A DNA stretch of 64,000 nt from Rostratula benghalensis (Eukaryota; Chordata; Aves; Charadriiformes; Rostratulidae): contig VXAI01000117.1 of the NCBI GenBank assembly GCA_013399305.1, positions 1,576,590 to 1,640,589 of the forward strand, read 5' to 3'. Shown piece after piece: positions 10,172 through 23,578 of the stretch. The notes beneath the pieces were generated by a model. The model was given only the letters and a program-made list of their open reading frames with translations, was not told the DNA's origin and did no database searches. A program made the translations under genes and the position numbers. Within the stretch, counting starts at the first letter, position 1. Every line of letters begins with the position of its first letter.

Positions 10172-13100
10172 AAAGGGTTCAAAGCCTCTTGCCCTCTCTA
10201 TCCATACCACTCAAGCTGTTTCCTTGTCTTTCAGTTCACTTATCTGAGTTTCTCAGACTCAGAAGATATTTATGAGGGAAGTATAAAAATTTATGCTGTC
10301 AAATTGGATGGCATGAAGGAAACATCTCAGGAAGACAACTACCCAAGCCTCTTGAGATAGTGCTGAGATGGAAAAAAGGTTGTAATTAAGGAAAATGGGA
10401 CTAAATGAGGAAGATGGCTTATTAAGAATTCTGTCCTGTGCTTTCATGTAGATGGACTATATTCTTGGCACCAAGAAGAAGGCTTATCTGCTGCTGATAT
10501 ACCTCTTTGCTAAATGTGATATTGCTTCTGAGAAGACATGCAGCCCCACAAGTGCTTCAACTTTCTACTTCTGTATTTATTTTCTTAAGGGATTTTTTGA
10601 GACATTGAAGTACATCTGAATCTGCAGGGAAAAATAAAAGAAGGTGAAAATGAAAAATATCTCTGTACCCTACTAATAAAGTAATAAGTTTTTTCTACTT
10701 ACAAATTCCTTACCTCAGGTGCAGACAGCAGCTCTCCTGTCAGGCCTAGCTCACTCCAGATGTGTCACTCCCAATGCAGCATTTTGCATCTTTCCTGCTA
10801 CTCTCAAACACCTATTTCTTGTGGCAAAATGTTAGAGTAGGTAAAATCCTAAACCATCATAGGTATTACTATTATCTTTCTGCTTATCACTCCACTTTCA
10901 CTGATGGTTTTTTTTTCCCCATGACATCTGCTTCTTTCCTACATATATTTTTTGTAACAACATCTTTTCTTTCTCTCTTCCCCTCTGTATCTGATACCAT
11001 TGTTTTTCTGGCCCTCTTTCATATAGTCTTGATGTTTTTTGTAAAGAAGACTTGGTACTGCATCTTTTAATGGTGGAGCTCCTCTGCTCTCTCCTAATTT
11101 CTTTCAGCAGCTGGCTGCAAAGTAGTGAAGGTGATAAACCACCTTTGCATACAATGGCAGAAGTATTTCCATTTCCTTACAGAGCACACTGCAAACAATG
11201 TATCACGGGATCACACGTGTTAGGCATGGTTACCTTGTGTCTGATTTATCACACAGGTCTTTGTCATTTTCCATTGTTCCCAAGTGATCAATTTCTACTT
11301 CATAGGAGAAATTTCTCAATGATACGAAGTTCACAAATATTGTCAATATGCTGGAGAAGAAAACAATGCTACAGGGAGAAGTGGCTAACCTTAAAGACTG
11401 AAATAAAGACAGGACAACAGTCACTAACTGAAAAGAAAAGATCATGTGCTTAGGGACAGATAAGAATTTTTATCAATTGGAAACAACAGATTAGAAGCAA
11501 GCTAAAATGAAAGCTTTTTCATAGAAAATGAACACATTTTCATCTGGAAAAGATGATTTGTATGAAAAAAAATTAACTTGTTGACTTGCATTTCTTTTAA
11601 GAGAATTTGATTAACAGTAATTCTTGAGGTAAACTTTTCAACTGCAGTGAAACTAGCACTTTCAATCAAAACTTTTCAAATAACAAATTTACCCCTCTCT
11701 ATACATACCAAGTACTTACAGGCCGTTTTCCCAAGGCTTAAAGATGGCATTGCAACATTGTATCAATCATTTTTATATTGTACTGGAAAAGGGACAAAGT
11801 ATCTTTTCTAACGTTGTGAGTAAGTTTCTAGTCCCAGAGAACACGATGATGGGCTATGGCAGGCCCCCACAAAGGTTTCTCAAACAACTCTCTCACAAAT
11901 ACAAGGCCAATGAGCTGCTTTATAAAAATTGGCCCTGAACTCATCCAGAACCCAAGGAGGGTATGGGATGAGCTCCAGGCAGAAGCAGCCTCTTCCATTT
12001 CCACCACACAGGTACTAATTTTCTTTCTCTTAGAGTCTCATGGTCCTGTTTTTGTCATAACCCTTTAGTCTTTTCCCTTTTTCTCCTGAAGTCGTGACCA
12101 CTTGTGTACAGCTCCCCATTCTCTTTTAAATCCTCTTAATTTTAATTTCTTTTGCCAACTACAAGAGTGTTACGTCCAGGGGAACAGGAGGGGTAGAGTC
12201 TGAAGTTCTGTGAGGCAGACCTCAAGAGATGAGCCAGCTTCACTGACCTTGAAAACTATATTGCAGAATTTTCTGAAGTCCTGGCACACATTACAGGTCA
12301 TGGAGGACTAAGGAGAGTAGAAGGGTACATCAAAAATAGCTCACAGGTAGGTGGTTCACAGGGCATCTCAACATTTCTTTGTGGGTAGTGAACTGGATCC
12401 TGGGTAGACCAGTGATACTGGCTTCACTTCTCTATGCTTCTGTCAGATAATGCAAATCCAGAGTCAGTAGTTCTCCCTTCTGGCTCTCCCTGTTAGTCAT
12501 ATCACATAGTCCTGGCAAAGACCTGTTTGAAATACTTGTGAGCAGCACATCACTGAAGATAAACCAGTTCACCACACCGATACTACCACATCTGTGCTTG
12601 ATGATTGGGAAATCCTGCTTATGGCTGATTCTCACAGGATGTTACTGCTACATGCCCCTTGAAAATGAACCTGTAGGTCAGGTCAGATCCTAGGAGAGCA
12701 ATATCACTGTGGCCAAAACCCCAAATGAATGAACGGGTACAGGTTCCACCTTCATCTGGAACAGGAAGTCCCTCCTTTTCATAGTGTCAAGAGAATTCAA
12801 AGACTGAAAGTCTTCCTCTTTCTAGGGCCCATAGATCTCAATCCTTCCAATCCAGTTTTTATCTCTTGTCTTCCTAAGAATTACTGTCAAGGTTTATAAA
12901 TAAAGTCACTGACACCCTGAGAGCTAACTTTATTCCAATTCTGAGAGCTCAGAGCATCTCAGAGACTTGGGGCTACATTCAAATTCTTGTTTAAAAGTCT
13001 TAATTCTTCCTTGAGTCTTTAGGAAGATGTGATTCAGCAGCTCTGGGTAGTGACAGGAATTCTGAATTGTTCATCTCAAAATCAGATGCTGAAGTAGTTG

Positions 13101-15843
13101 TAATGTGTAAGTTACATAGCCTGAAAATGTCCACCAGTGCTAAAGCTCTATCGAAAAATCATCAGAGCACAAGCATGGTATTCCCTCACTTTGTGTGAGT
13201 AACTTGCCAAACAGGAGAATAAAGTGTCATTGCAGAAGGTCTTTGAACAGTAAGGGTAGGGAAGGAAATTTTGGAGTCTTGATGTGCATGAGTCTCAGTA
13301 TTGGTGAAGTCTGTCCTTGAATAAAAGGCAAAGCTATTTGCATGCCCCTCTAAACTCTTCAGTCCTTATTGCTTTACTGATCCTTTTCTTCCTCTAGGTT
13401 CTTTCACTTCAGTGCGGAATTCCAGAAATACAATAGCCAAGCAATTCCCAGTAATATACTGTCTCTCTCCTTAACTGTGTTTCCTACACATCTCTATAAA
13501 TAGACTTAGGCACTACACTTTCACTGTGTTCTTTAAAGCTGTGAAATTCTGTTACCATAGAGATTCTTTAAAAAATATTTAGCCAAGAAAGTACCAATAT
13601 TAGACTATAGGTTCTTTGGGGCAGGGATTTCCTTTCAGTGTACTGTCCTTAGCCAGACATACTGTAAATATTAGATATTCTAGGTAGAACTGTTTTACAA
13701 GCTTTTCCATGGCTATGAGTCTTTTCAATACTCTGAGCTTCCTCTTCTGTAAGGTAAAGGAGTCCTTTCTGTGCATAGTGTGTAGACCTATGGGTGAACA
13801 GGTTGTTAGCCATGCATCTTAGCTGGAGCAGCAGGTCCTTTTCTTGTTGGAAGAACTGAGTCATTTTCTGCATTGGTCTTTGCTTCGGTGAGAATTAAAC
13901 CTAGAAGAACCTATCTGGCTTCCACTCAGCACTGGAGTAATCTGAATGATGTAGGGATTTGAATACATTTATCCTTGGTACTGTGAAAAACACTGCTATC
14001 TTCTGCCTATAGTATGGCATGTCTCAAGGGAACTGGAAGACATCTACATTTTTAAGACTAAACTGAACATTGACTTAAATTACTCCATCTTCATAAACTC
14101 TCCACTAAGCACAAGGAGAGTATTTATCAAGTTTATATCCTTAACTTCTGGAAATAAAAGAAATAAAGATGTTCACCCGCTGTTTACACTCCTCCTTTTG
14201 GGAAGATGCTGGGAAGGAACCTTCATAAGCTTTCAGACAGTTCAGAAGTCAGATGAATCATTCTGTGGGCGTAAAGTTGGAAATCATCCCGTGTTTCAGA
14301 ATGAAATGTAATCGACAGAGTTTTAAACAAAGGAGACGCCACAGAAGCAAAACTTGTCAAACCATGTCAGTATCTGGCTGGTCTCATGCGTTGTGACTTA
14401 AAATGCTATGAGGCTCGGGCGGTGGATAGGGAAGGGACAAGTGAAAGAATAACTCTGCTGCTCTGCTAAGCTCAATAACTCTAATGAAGTGATTTGTTGA
14501 AATGGATGGAGCTGTTGAAGGGGGAGCATGTGTAATACATGTAATACTCAAACTTAGTGGGATTGGTGGCAGCTACATTTTTTCACTGCTGGAAACTGCT
14601 TAAATCCTGAACAAATTCAGAAAGAACAGGGGACTGACTTGCCTTCTCCTAGTCATGAGTGCAACCTTCCTGCCACAGCAGACTTTGGTGTATGTGGCCT
14701 TCTGTGCTCCAGAGAAGCCTTGAACTGGACTAATTGCAGAATCTCTTGGGTTGGGAATGAGGTGTGTCATCAGATCCACCTGCTGAAATCTTATTTTTCT
14801 TAACAGAAAGAACAGCAGCAGTATGAGCAGCTCCACTGGGCCCTGCCAAAGGGCTCTGCAGCATGAGGATGAGGAATTGCTGTGAATGTGCCAATTAGGG
14901 CTCTGTGTGTAAATAATCTGAGGGACATGGAGGTTAAGGCTTGTCTGGTAGTAAGGAAGATTGCTTGAGACGTAGGCACATGACCAACACCTGGCTTCTC
15001 ATCACCCTGGACTCCATCCAGTCAATAGATAGCCTGAAATTCCTCCTCAAGTTACCCTCTTGCTAGACATTGATTACAGAGTGATTTTAAGGCAGCGGTA
15101 TTCCGGCTTTAGGGGGCACAGTCAGACATCTAACTACCAGCAGGATAAATCTGAGCCTGGGAGGGAAGAAAACTGTCTCTCCAACCTTATCCTTTTGTCT
15201 GCCTATTTGGCTGTTTGACAAGGAACCAACATTAGTATTGCAAAACAATCAAACCTGATATGCTTATTCTGCCTCAGTTACTTTAGATCTTTCATTTCCT
15301 TCCCCCTACTTTTTTTCCTTCTTTATGCCAGTTCCCATTATATACTGTACTATTTCTGCCTTACCCTACTGTCTTTGTATTTAATCTGACGTTCCTGTGA
15401 TATAAAACTGTTTGAACGTATTTCTCTCAACATCTAACCTCTAGCAACGTCTAGCTTTTGTTTTGTTTTGTTTTATTCTGCACTCTCTACTTCCAACTCT
15501 CTTTTGCTGCTTTATTTATCTTTAATCCTTTTCTTCTCTTATGTCTTCAGTGGTTTTCTGCCTTTCACTTTTTCCTTACATGGAAAATCTTCTTCACTCC
15601 CTCCTGTCACTCTTCTATCAGCTTTCTTTGCTCTCCCGACCTCCTTTATGTACTATGACCCTTTACCTTTTCTCCTGCTCATCTCCCTCTCTCTAGACAT
15701 CCAGATCCTGAGGGATCCCATTTCTTTGGCTTAGTCCCCATCCAAAGGAAACCCTTTTCCAAATGTCAACAAATCTGAAATCAGTTCCCATTTTGGTCAT
15801 CATGCTGTCCTAGACTATTGTATCAATGAACGGCACAGTAATT
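10172..15843. other. Unassigned non-coding stretch
   Basis: AT-leaning sequence with many short overlapping frames, the largest 133 codons at 11052-11453, and no recognised family. Around 14230-14420 the sequence has more CpG than its surroundings and looks conserved in style, but that is only an impression. No mobile element or RNA gene was recognised. Confidence 0.4.
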
Positions 15844-15868
15844 TACTTTTTGTCAATGACAAAAAGTA
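15844..15868. repeat. Short perfect hairpin
   Basis: TACTTTTTGTC and GACAAAAAGTA form an 11-bp perfect stem around a 3-base loop (AAT). No adjoining gene gives it a terminator role; eukaryotic Pol III would stop at T runs, but no Pol III gene was seen upstream. It may be chance. Confidence 0.5.
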
Positions 15869-17939
15869 TGTCAAACAATCCTCTCCCATAAGCGTGGTGT
15901 TCCAGGGTAGGAAGAAGACAGACTGGCTTTGTTATCCATATTCAAGGACAATGCAGGCTCTGTCAAGTCAATCTTGGGAAAAGAAATGTATAATTAAGTG
16001 GTTTTTGCTAATAACATCCTGTCACCAGCCCAGTCTGTTCTGAAAAATAGGGACAAAGTAACTCAGCTAACACCACCTACCATAGTATGTCACAGGGTGA
16101 AAAATAGTCCCTTAAGTAGCCAAAACAAGCTCTAAGACTTGAACTGCAACAGGATGTGAAAAGGAAACCAGCAACTATAAAACAAGTCCACTATATGTTA
16201 AGCCTCAGAAATGCAGATCTACAGGAGAATGGTGTAAAGCATGCCTGTTGGCTGAAGCAGTGCAACAAGCTGCCCAGCGTGTCCTACATCACCTGATCAT
16301 TTCTAGACCAGAAAGCAAAGTAGAACAGCCTGCCAAGGCCAAGAATACTTCCAGAGGGAAAGGCCATATTTCTTAGCCAGACACAGAGTAAAAGAAAGAG
16401 CTCCTAGACAGTACTGCTAGCTGAGTTTCTAGTAATAACCATAAATCCAAAAGTGTTCACAATTTTTCCTAGAACATAAAAAAAGTATGAAAAAAGGTGA
16501 TTGATGTCTATTCCAGATCCTGAATTTTTTTTTTCCTGAAGCTACTATCTGCAACCACATCTACTGACATTGGTAAAGTGACCTTTGCCCTAGCTAGACA
16601 CCTGGGAAATACCGCCTCATGTCATCTGGATCTGATGGCATGAAATCATATCTCAGTTGCACCCTGGTGGTTTCTCAGTAAAAGCACCTTAGTAGTTTCT
16701 TTACCAGTTTCACCTGCTCCTCACTTGAGACCTACATCTCAGGTAAAAATCCCTTCTTTTCATTAGGATCATATATATTTTCAAATACATGCATACAGAG
16801 GGCAAGGGGCAGTTTTGCATAGCCATGCACAAAAGACCTTTCAGCTGAGATGACTGTCACTCCCAAATCTGCTTCCCAGATCCAGAGAAAAGAATGTATT
16901 GACCCTTTCACCATAACATTTAATTCCTTTCCCCCCAAGTCCAGAGACAACCCTCAGAAATCACCCAGCTAATGTTGTCAAGGTCTCCTGAGAGCTGTGA
17001 GCCCCTCCGCAGGGACAGATGGCAACTCCCACAGTTAGGAATCAGTATTATGGGGAGGAGAACAACCTTTCCTCCTCAATCCTGAGATTCCAAGGTTACA
17101 GTGTGGCTGCAGGGCCACTGGGTATGGTTAGTCTCTGTGACCAAACTTAAGGCATAGCAGACATATGGACAGCACAGAGGAAAACGTGAGTCTTCAGTCC
17201 CACGTGGTGTGGATTCTGGGCACCTTCTCCTCCTTGTTCTGGTTTCTTGAGGACAAGTGTGCCGCAGTCTCCATCTGGTTCTGTAATAAAGGATGAATTA
17301 TTAAAATAAATAAAATATTGATGAACTGTTCTATAAAACAGAAGGTCTTTAAAGTATTGATTAAGAATTGAGAAAGCCATAATGAGTTTTATCTGCAGAA
17401 ATAATTAGGAAATAGCATTTGTGTGGGAACGCTCTTCATGGAGCAGGTAAAAGGGAGCATCTAATCCCTGGATTTGACTGTTATCCGTATAGTCTACACA
17501 TCACCATAACAATAATTTTTACAAGCTCATTTTGTTGTCCATCCGATAGTCTTGTGGCACCTCATGAGCAGTAGCACAACAAATTTCACAACCGCAGTAA
17601 GGAACAGATAACCATTACTAAAGTAAGGACAGGACGAAGTAGGAAGATCCAATTTCGGCATCTTGCAATGTGTATTTAAACTGACAGTTTTCAACAAAAT
17701 ATAGCATAAAGAGAGGATGATATGTAAAGGAAAAAAGGCTAATCTCCTAAAACGCTAAAAACAACTAAATGGTTCTTCCTTAAATAGAGAATAAATAGCT
17801 ATAATTGGTTTTGGACTTAGCAAGGTATGACCTATTCCAGGTTGGTTCCTCAGAGCCAGCCTAAACGTATGTTCTTAGTAATAGCTACACAATTGTCAAA
17901 CATACAATGAGATTTTGACATGCACACATTCATTGTAAT
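15869..17939. other. Unassigned non-coding stretch
   Basis: No gene, mobile element or repeat recognised. Open frames are below about 80 codons on both strands. Confidence 0.4.
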
Positions 17940-18005
17940 ATGGTCTTAGTGGGACTCTCAGCAAGCTGGTTGTGTTTGGGTACTAGCAAACCGGTGTCAT
18001 GTGCT

Positions 18006-18028
18006 GGGCCCCCCCTCTGCCGGGGCCC
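18006..18028. repeat. GC-rich palindrome
   Basis: GGGCCCC at 18006-18012 and GGGGCCC at 18022-18028 are inverted copies around a 9-base spacer. They form a GC-only 7-bp stem in otherwise AT-leaning DNA. It lies in an unassigned block that also holds the 90-nt foldback at 18262. Confidence 0.6.
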
Positions 18029-18261
18029 ACCTTTTCTGGACCTTGCCATGCGGTGGCGTTGTCTCATGGAAAAGCTCTACATTCCCTCACTCAGCACTTA
18101 CACACCCCCTTTTCCAAGTCATGAAGGTGACTTGACTTAAGGCTTGGCTCTTTGGGGCAGGTGGCAATGGAAAGCAATTGTGGCCAGACCCAGGTTTTTC
18201 AGAAGGCTTTTAGCCCTTTTGTTCTGTGGGTTCGCCATAGCTTTTGGAGAAAGGTACCTTC

Positions 18262-18351
18262 AGGGAGTGATTCAGTCTTACCTAGGATCTAAATCAAAAT
18301 CTGGCACTTACAGAGGGTGAATAAGATCTTAGCTGGGCTGAATCACTCCCT
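18262..18351. repeat. 90-nt foldback (imperfect inverted repeat)
   Basis: A perfect 14-bp arm, AGGGAGTGATTCAG at 18262-18275, pairs with CTGAATCACTCCCT at 18338-18351. Pairing continues inward less perfectly: CTAGGATCT at about 18282-18290 faces the complement of CTAAGATCT, followed by a partly matched AAATCA segment. That leaves an apical loop of roughly 20 bases. The total length is within the size range of miRNA precursors, and it also resembles a small foldback DNA element. No flanking duplication was found. A second small inverted repeat, CTATCA/TGATAG, follows at about 18360-18374. Function is unknown; transcription is not shown by the sequence. Confidence 0.65.
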
Positions 18352-18375
18352 CGAGCTGTCTATCAATCTGATAGT

Positions 18376-21300
18376 CTCCCAGCTGTGGCGCCTCTGAACT
18401 GTATCCAGATTAGCTTCTTTTGGGCTTGGTTAGTCCCACCGTTAATCAAAACCTCATCTGTAAAATCTGGCATTTCTCCTTTTTCTCTCTAACCCAAAGC
18501 TTGCTGGCCTGTCTGTGACTCACTTGACTCTGTATATCCCACCACAAATTCCTGATTCTTTAATTTTACTTCTGAGGTTTTCCAGATGTCTACCTCAACC
18601 CTCTGCAGAGTCATAAAGAAACTAGTCCTCCTAACAGGTTTCAGTCAAATAATTCTCTCAAGTAATTTCCACTTGAATAGGTTATTACTTCAGTTAATGA
18701 CCCACTCTTGCCCCATCTGGCAGATCCATGGTAGGCCTTGTCAATTTTTGGTGGCTTACTGCACATTGTGGTGATTCCCAAAACAGCAGTTCTTTACTGG
18801 GATCCACAAAATATGCAGAAACCCAACCTGTCACTGATTTAAAACAGAATTTCTATGAATCTGATGTCACTGGATTCATTAATAACATGTCAGCATTTAC
18901 TCCACCCTCTCCTTTTCATAATCCTTTAGCATCTGTCTATGGGTTACTATCTAATAATCTATCCAAACTGCTGTTAGACGTGGAATTAAATACTCTTTAT
19001 ATAACTTGCAATGGGATGTTGCATAAAGCGAGGTCTCAGATCTAGAGGGAAGGAGCAGCAGAGGTAATTTGGCCCTCCTAAAATAATGGTGTGGAATGCC
19101 ACAACCCATAGAGTAGAAATAGAAACCTTATGTAAAGTTAGGGTTTGCTCTATTTGGAGTTGCAAAGCCTGGGGCATGGATCCAAATAGTATTTCTTCTT
19201 CAACACTGAACATTGCAGTGCCTGGCTTTCAAACCCTTCATTCCTGATTTAATGACACTTTGGAGGGTTGGGTGTTAAGGAACAGAATTCACTGGAGCCA
19301 TCATGCTGAGAGGGAGCTACTTAAATTAGCCAATAGGAGAAAACGACAGGAGGGATGAGTTTTAAATCACAACTCTCTTGGGGATAGAATGTCTTAATTT
19401 GACTTCATGGAGATTAGCTTGCAGGCTGCATTTTCTGCTCAGGGAGGAAAGTGTTTGAAGGCTCTTTAGCAAAAACATGACGAAGCCCAATCATTAGAAG
19501 ACGGGGGGGAAAAAATCAAACTGGAGGCTAAGTGCATGTTTTAAAGAATCAGGATAATTAACTGCTGAATTAGCTTATCAAGAGATATAACACATTTTCC
19601 ACCAGCTAAGGGGTATCTTGCATTCTGAATTTCTCTGCCAATACTCAAAAGCAACTAAAATGTGCATGTGTGATTCAGGAATTACTGGGTGATAATGTCC
19701 GTTCAGTGAATATCACAATGATATAGCATCTTCTGTCTTTTAAACAGATTAATCTGCTTTTACCAGAGCTAAATTTGGCCCCAATCCTCTTCCTTAGTGC
19801 TCAGTGATCTTTTGATACAGAATAATGTGAGTTAGAGATGGAATCATCTTCTCTTGTCTTCTCTTTGCAGCTGTTGCAGGATTGTCCTTTATTTCTGTTG
19901 GTTAGTACTTTGACCTGGTGACTTATAGATGTCTGAACTATTTCTATTGCTTCCCTTGGGATTATTTAACAGTCCGATAGAGTTTACTACCAGGACATTT
20001 TTAACATGTGAATTGTCCTTCAAATCTTCTGCTTACCTACCAGCCCTTTCTTATAAAGTCATACACCCTTTGGATCCAGTTTTTCTTCTCGTTGTGCTGT
20101 TCATTTTTGCTTAGAGATATACTAGCCATGGACAGCCATCCCGCATCTCTTATGCACTTCAAATTTATTTCTTGTTCTGGATCTGTGACCCTGGTACATG
20201 TTCATCCTGCCTCTTGCAGTGCCACTACAGGATCGCTGGGAAAATGCTATCACCAGTTGTTTGTGGTCCACTCTCAGTGCTTCCCCATCCTACCTCTGTT
20301 AGATTCAAGGAACATGTGCTGCTGATCTTGACCACCTGAGGCTTTGAGTTACATGATGCAGAGGATCAGGAAAGTTAGCCATGTATGGTGGATGCTGCTT
20401 TCCCCATGCTTTAACCAAACTCTATATGCTGGGGCATGCATTTGGACCAAAATGAACCCCATCAAAACCAACAGCCTTATTTTGGCCAAATTAGATCTTT
20501 TAATCTTTCTTGCGTGGCTGCATAACCTCAGGTGGAAGAAACTTGTAATCACATTGATTTTCCCTTCAGCACATTTCATTGCACACTCGTAACTCATTTA
20601 TTCATTCTCACCATCCATCTCTCACCAGTCAGCTCTTCACGTATTTCCCTTTCCTTCAAAAAAATTTAGCTTCAGATGAGTTTTCCCCTGTGTGCATTTT
20701 CCCAGGCTGAATCTAATTTTGTTTTATTTTCAAACTCTATTTCTTTCTCAGCCTTGACAGTTAAGGGGCAAGTACAAGAAGCTACATGGATTTAAATGCA
20801 ATCTACATTACTTCTCAATTCTCCTTGGAATTTGAACACCTCCTGAGATTGTATCACCTGTAAATGTAATTAGCAAAGTCTTTATTTTGTATCAGGCATA
20901 TAATTGCTCAGTGAAGAAATGGCCATGGTAAGATCCGAATAGATTAAATCCCAAAACTAAGAAATTATTTATTTGAGATTCTTAGGTCTGTTTTCATGCC
21001 ACACAACATTTTTTTCTGTGTGAACTGAGAACAAACTTCATCTTCTTTTCACTAATTTTACCTTGATGTGAGAAGTGATTAGCTTTATAAGACTGATGCA
21101 CACTGTAAATTACTATATTAATTATTTCTTATGTCTTTGTTATCAAGATATGTACTTCTATGTTGGTTTTTTTCTTTTTTTTTCTCTTTTTATCTGAAGG
21201 GGAGGGAAGGTACAGTGCTAACAATGCCAGTGACTAATCCCACTGCGTATCCCCTACACCACCAGTTGCACAATGAACTCCGGTCCCACTAGTAGACTGC

Positions 21301-22656
21301 TTTGGCAGGTGCATGTTTCTGGTCTGCTTTTTCAGAGCCACCAGAGGGAGCAAAAAACATAGTGCTTAGGAGCAGCAGGAAAAAAGAGCGGTTGGTGCTT
21401 TGCTTATTTAGGTTTTTATTCATTAAGCATCATTTGTTTAAGTGAATAGGGTGGGATTTTTACTCTCAAAGGGTTATTTATCTTGCTCTTATACCTATAC
21501 TATTGTCTTACCTATAAACTTATTGCTCCTTTCATGGGACTGTCCCAATGTTTAGGTGTTTTGTCTGTAAAAAATTAGAATCAGCTGCTACATCCCATCT
21601 TAGGTCTATTGTAGCAAAATGAAATGGAAGCAGCATAGCAGTACAAGTGGCAAATCTTGTGTGGCAGTTGCTGAGGAGCAAAAATACATGGAGATTGGGA
21701 AAGACGGAGACTTAACGTATTGCAATATGCAGCACCGTGTCTCAGTTTCTCTCTGGTGTTCCTCAGGATTTCCCTGTACATAAGTAATAATGAGTTGAGC
21801 AGTACTGGGGCATGCTGAGTGTCCATCTCCAAATACTTATTAGATATTCAGTAGCTGTGGACAGATGCAGCCTGCAATGCGGCACTGGACAATACCATCA
21901 AACTGAGTGGAGGTCCTGTGCTTACGTCTGGTCACGCAACCACAGCAGCCTGGATTTGATCTTGTGCTCCCTACTGTGCGTGTTGTAGCCATTTGTTTCA
22001 CATCTTGGACAGCTCTTGGAGCCAAGGGTCACCTTGGTGCCTTACTGTGTAGTGCTGAAGGCAGCAGGGTCTTGATGCCTAATGGGGAAATGATTATTAT
22101 AATTAAGAGAATCCAATCACCAGCTTGGTTACCTTCACGGGAGGTCAGCTTCTGAGCCCAAGATACATGAGTGTCTTGCTATGTGTAAACTCATATACTC
22201 AGTAAAAAACTATGCCCTTTTCTCTCCTTGTGAGAACTGGTGACTAAAGACTACTATCTGTTATGGGGCATGAGGCAAACACAAGTATGGTTTCTTTGAC
22301 TTTCTCTTTCAAAACAAGTCATTAACAGAAAGTCAAGCCTGGTAAAATGTATCATGCATGGGAACGTACAAGTAATTAACTTACAGTTTCTTGTTTCCCA
22401 TTCAGAACTCTGAATACAGGTGCTGTGTATATACTTCACATTTATTTGTCTTTCAGCTAAATGTCATATGAATTAAGACATAAGAACTACAACTGGTTTA
22501 AAAAGAACAGAAAAAACCCTGGGATTTCCCCAGGTATGCAAATGTGGAAATTTGCCACATAATTAGGAAAAGCCAAACCTTGGATCAATGAGATAAGGAG
22601 GTGGAGGGATTATTATAAAAATTTAGGAAATGTGACAATGCTTAAAAAAAATGTCT
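18376..22656. other. Unassigned non-coding stretch
   Basis: Frames of up to about 105 codons (for example 18728-19045 and 20008-20325, plus strand) show no recognised domain. The stretch 19320-19600 is rich in ATTAG, CCAAT and TTAATTAA-type words and may be regulatory, but without alignment this cannot be supported. No mobile element was recognised. Confidence 0.4.
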
Positions 22657-23578
22657 TTGTGCAAGGCATTTGACACTGTCCTGTGCAACACCTTTCTCTC
22701 TAGAAAGACATGGACTTAATAGATGGACCACTTAGGGGATAAGAAATTGGATGGAAGATTGCAGTTGTTGCAGTCAATGGCAATGTCAAAATGGAGAATG
22801 ACAACTGGTATTATTCAGAGTTCGATACTGCGGGTATTGTTTAACATCTTTGTTGGTGACTGAGACAGTGGGATCAAGTGCATCCTCAACAAGTTTGCCA
22901 ATGACAACAAGCTGTGTGGTGTGGTTCGCATGGTGGAGGGAAGGGATGCCATTCAGAGGGACCTGGACCTTTTGAGAAATGGGCCTGTGCAAACCTCATG
23001 AAATTTAATAAGGCCAAGTGCAAGGTATTGCACCTGGGTTGGGACAATTTCAAACACAAGTACAGTCTGGGAGGAGAATAGGTAAACATATCCTCAGCAT
23101 AAGAAGGACGTGGACCTGCTGGAGCAACTCCAGAAGGCCACAAAGATGATCAGAGTGATGAAGCACCTCTCCCATGAAGACAGGCTGAGACAGCCCGGAG
23201 AAGAGAAGGCTCCAGGGAGACCTTACAGGAACCTCTCAGTTAAAGAGTTAAAGGAGGCCTAGAGGAAAGGTGGAGAGGGATTCTTTATCAGGGAGTATAG
23301 TGATAGGAAAAATGGTAACATTTTTAAACGGAAAGAAAATAAATAGATTTAGATTAGATATTAGGAAAAAATTCTTTACTCTGAGGGTGGTGAAACAATG
23401 GAAGAAATTGCCCAGAGAAGTTGTGGATGACCCATACCAAGAAGTGATCAAGGTCAGGCTGGATGGGGCTTTGTGCAACTTAGTCTAATGGGTGATGTCC
23501 CTGCCCATGGCGGGGGGGGGTGAAACTAGATGATCTTTAATGTCCCTTCCAACTCGAACCATTCTATGACTTTATGAA
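22657..23578 (+). mobile_element. CR1 LINE fragment, plus strand, decayed
   Basis: A 5'-truncated CR1. It begins near the first RT catalytic motif (codons for KAFDTV at about 22662), passes the active-site region and the KCKVLHL-type region (decayed), and ends at about 23578 with ATTCTATGACTTTATGA, the degenerate CR1 3' repeat. The frame is broken by many stops and shifts. The FADD-type active site reads FAND (near 22895), so the second catalytic aspartate pair is damaged. Between about 23080 and 23130 the sequence jumps from the mid-RT region to the C-terminal QLQKATKMI region, so roughly a hundred codons normally present there are missing. It is clearly older than the copy at 512-3070. The open frame at 23270-23488 is its C-terminal and 3' region, not a host gene. 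Confidence 0.93.

Noticed and set aside
15844..15868. Hairpin considered as a transcription terminator
   Set aside because: Intrinsic hairpin terminators are bacterial and the window is vertebrate; no small-RNA gene precedes it.
18385..18405. TGGCGCC resembling a retroviral primer-binding site
   Set aside because: Only seven bases match, no LTR ends directly before it, and no retroviral protein sequence follows.
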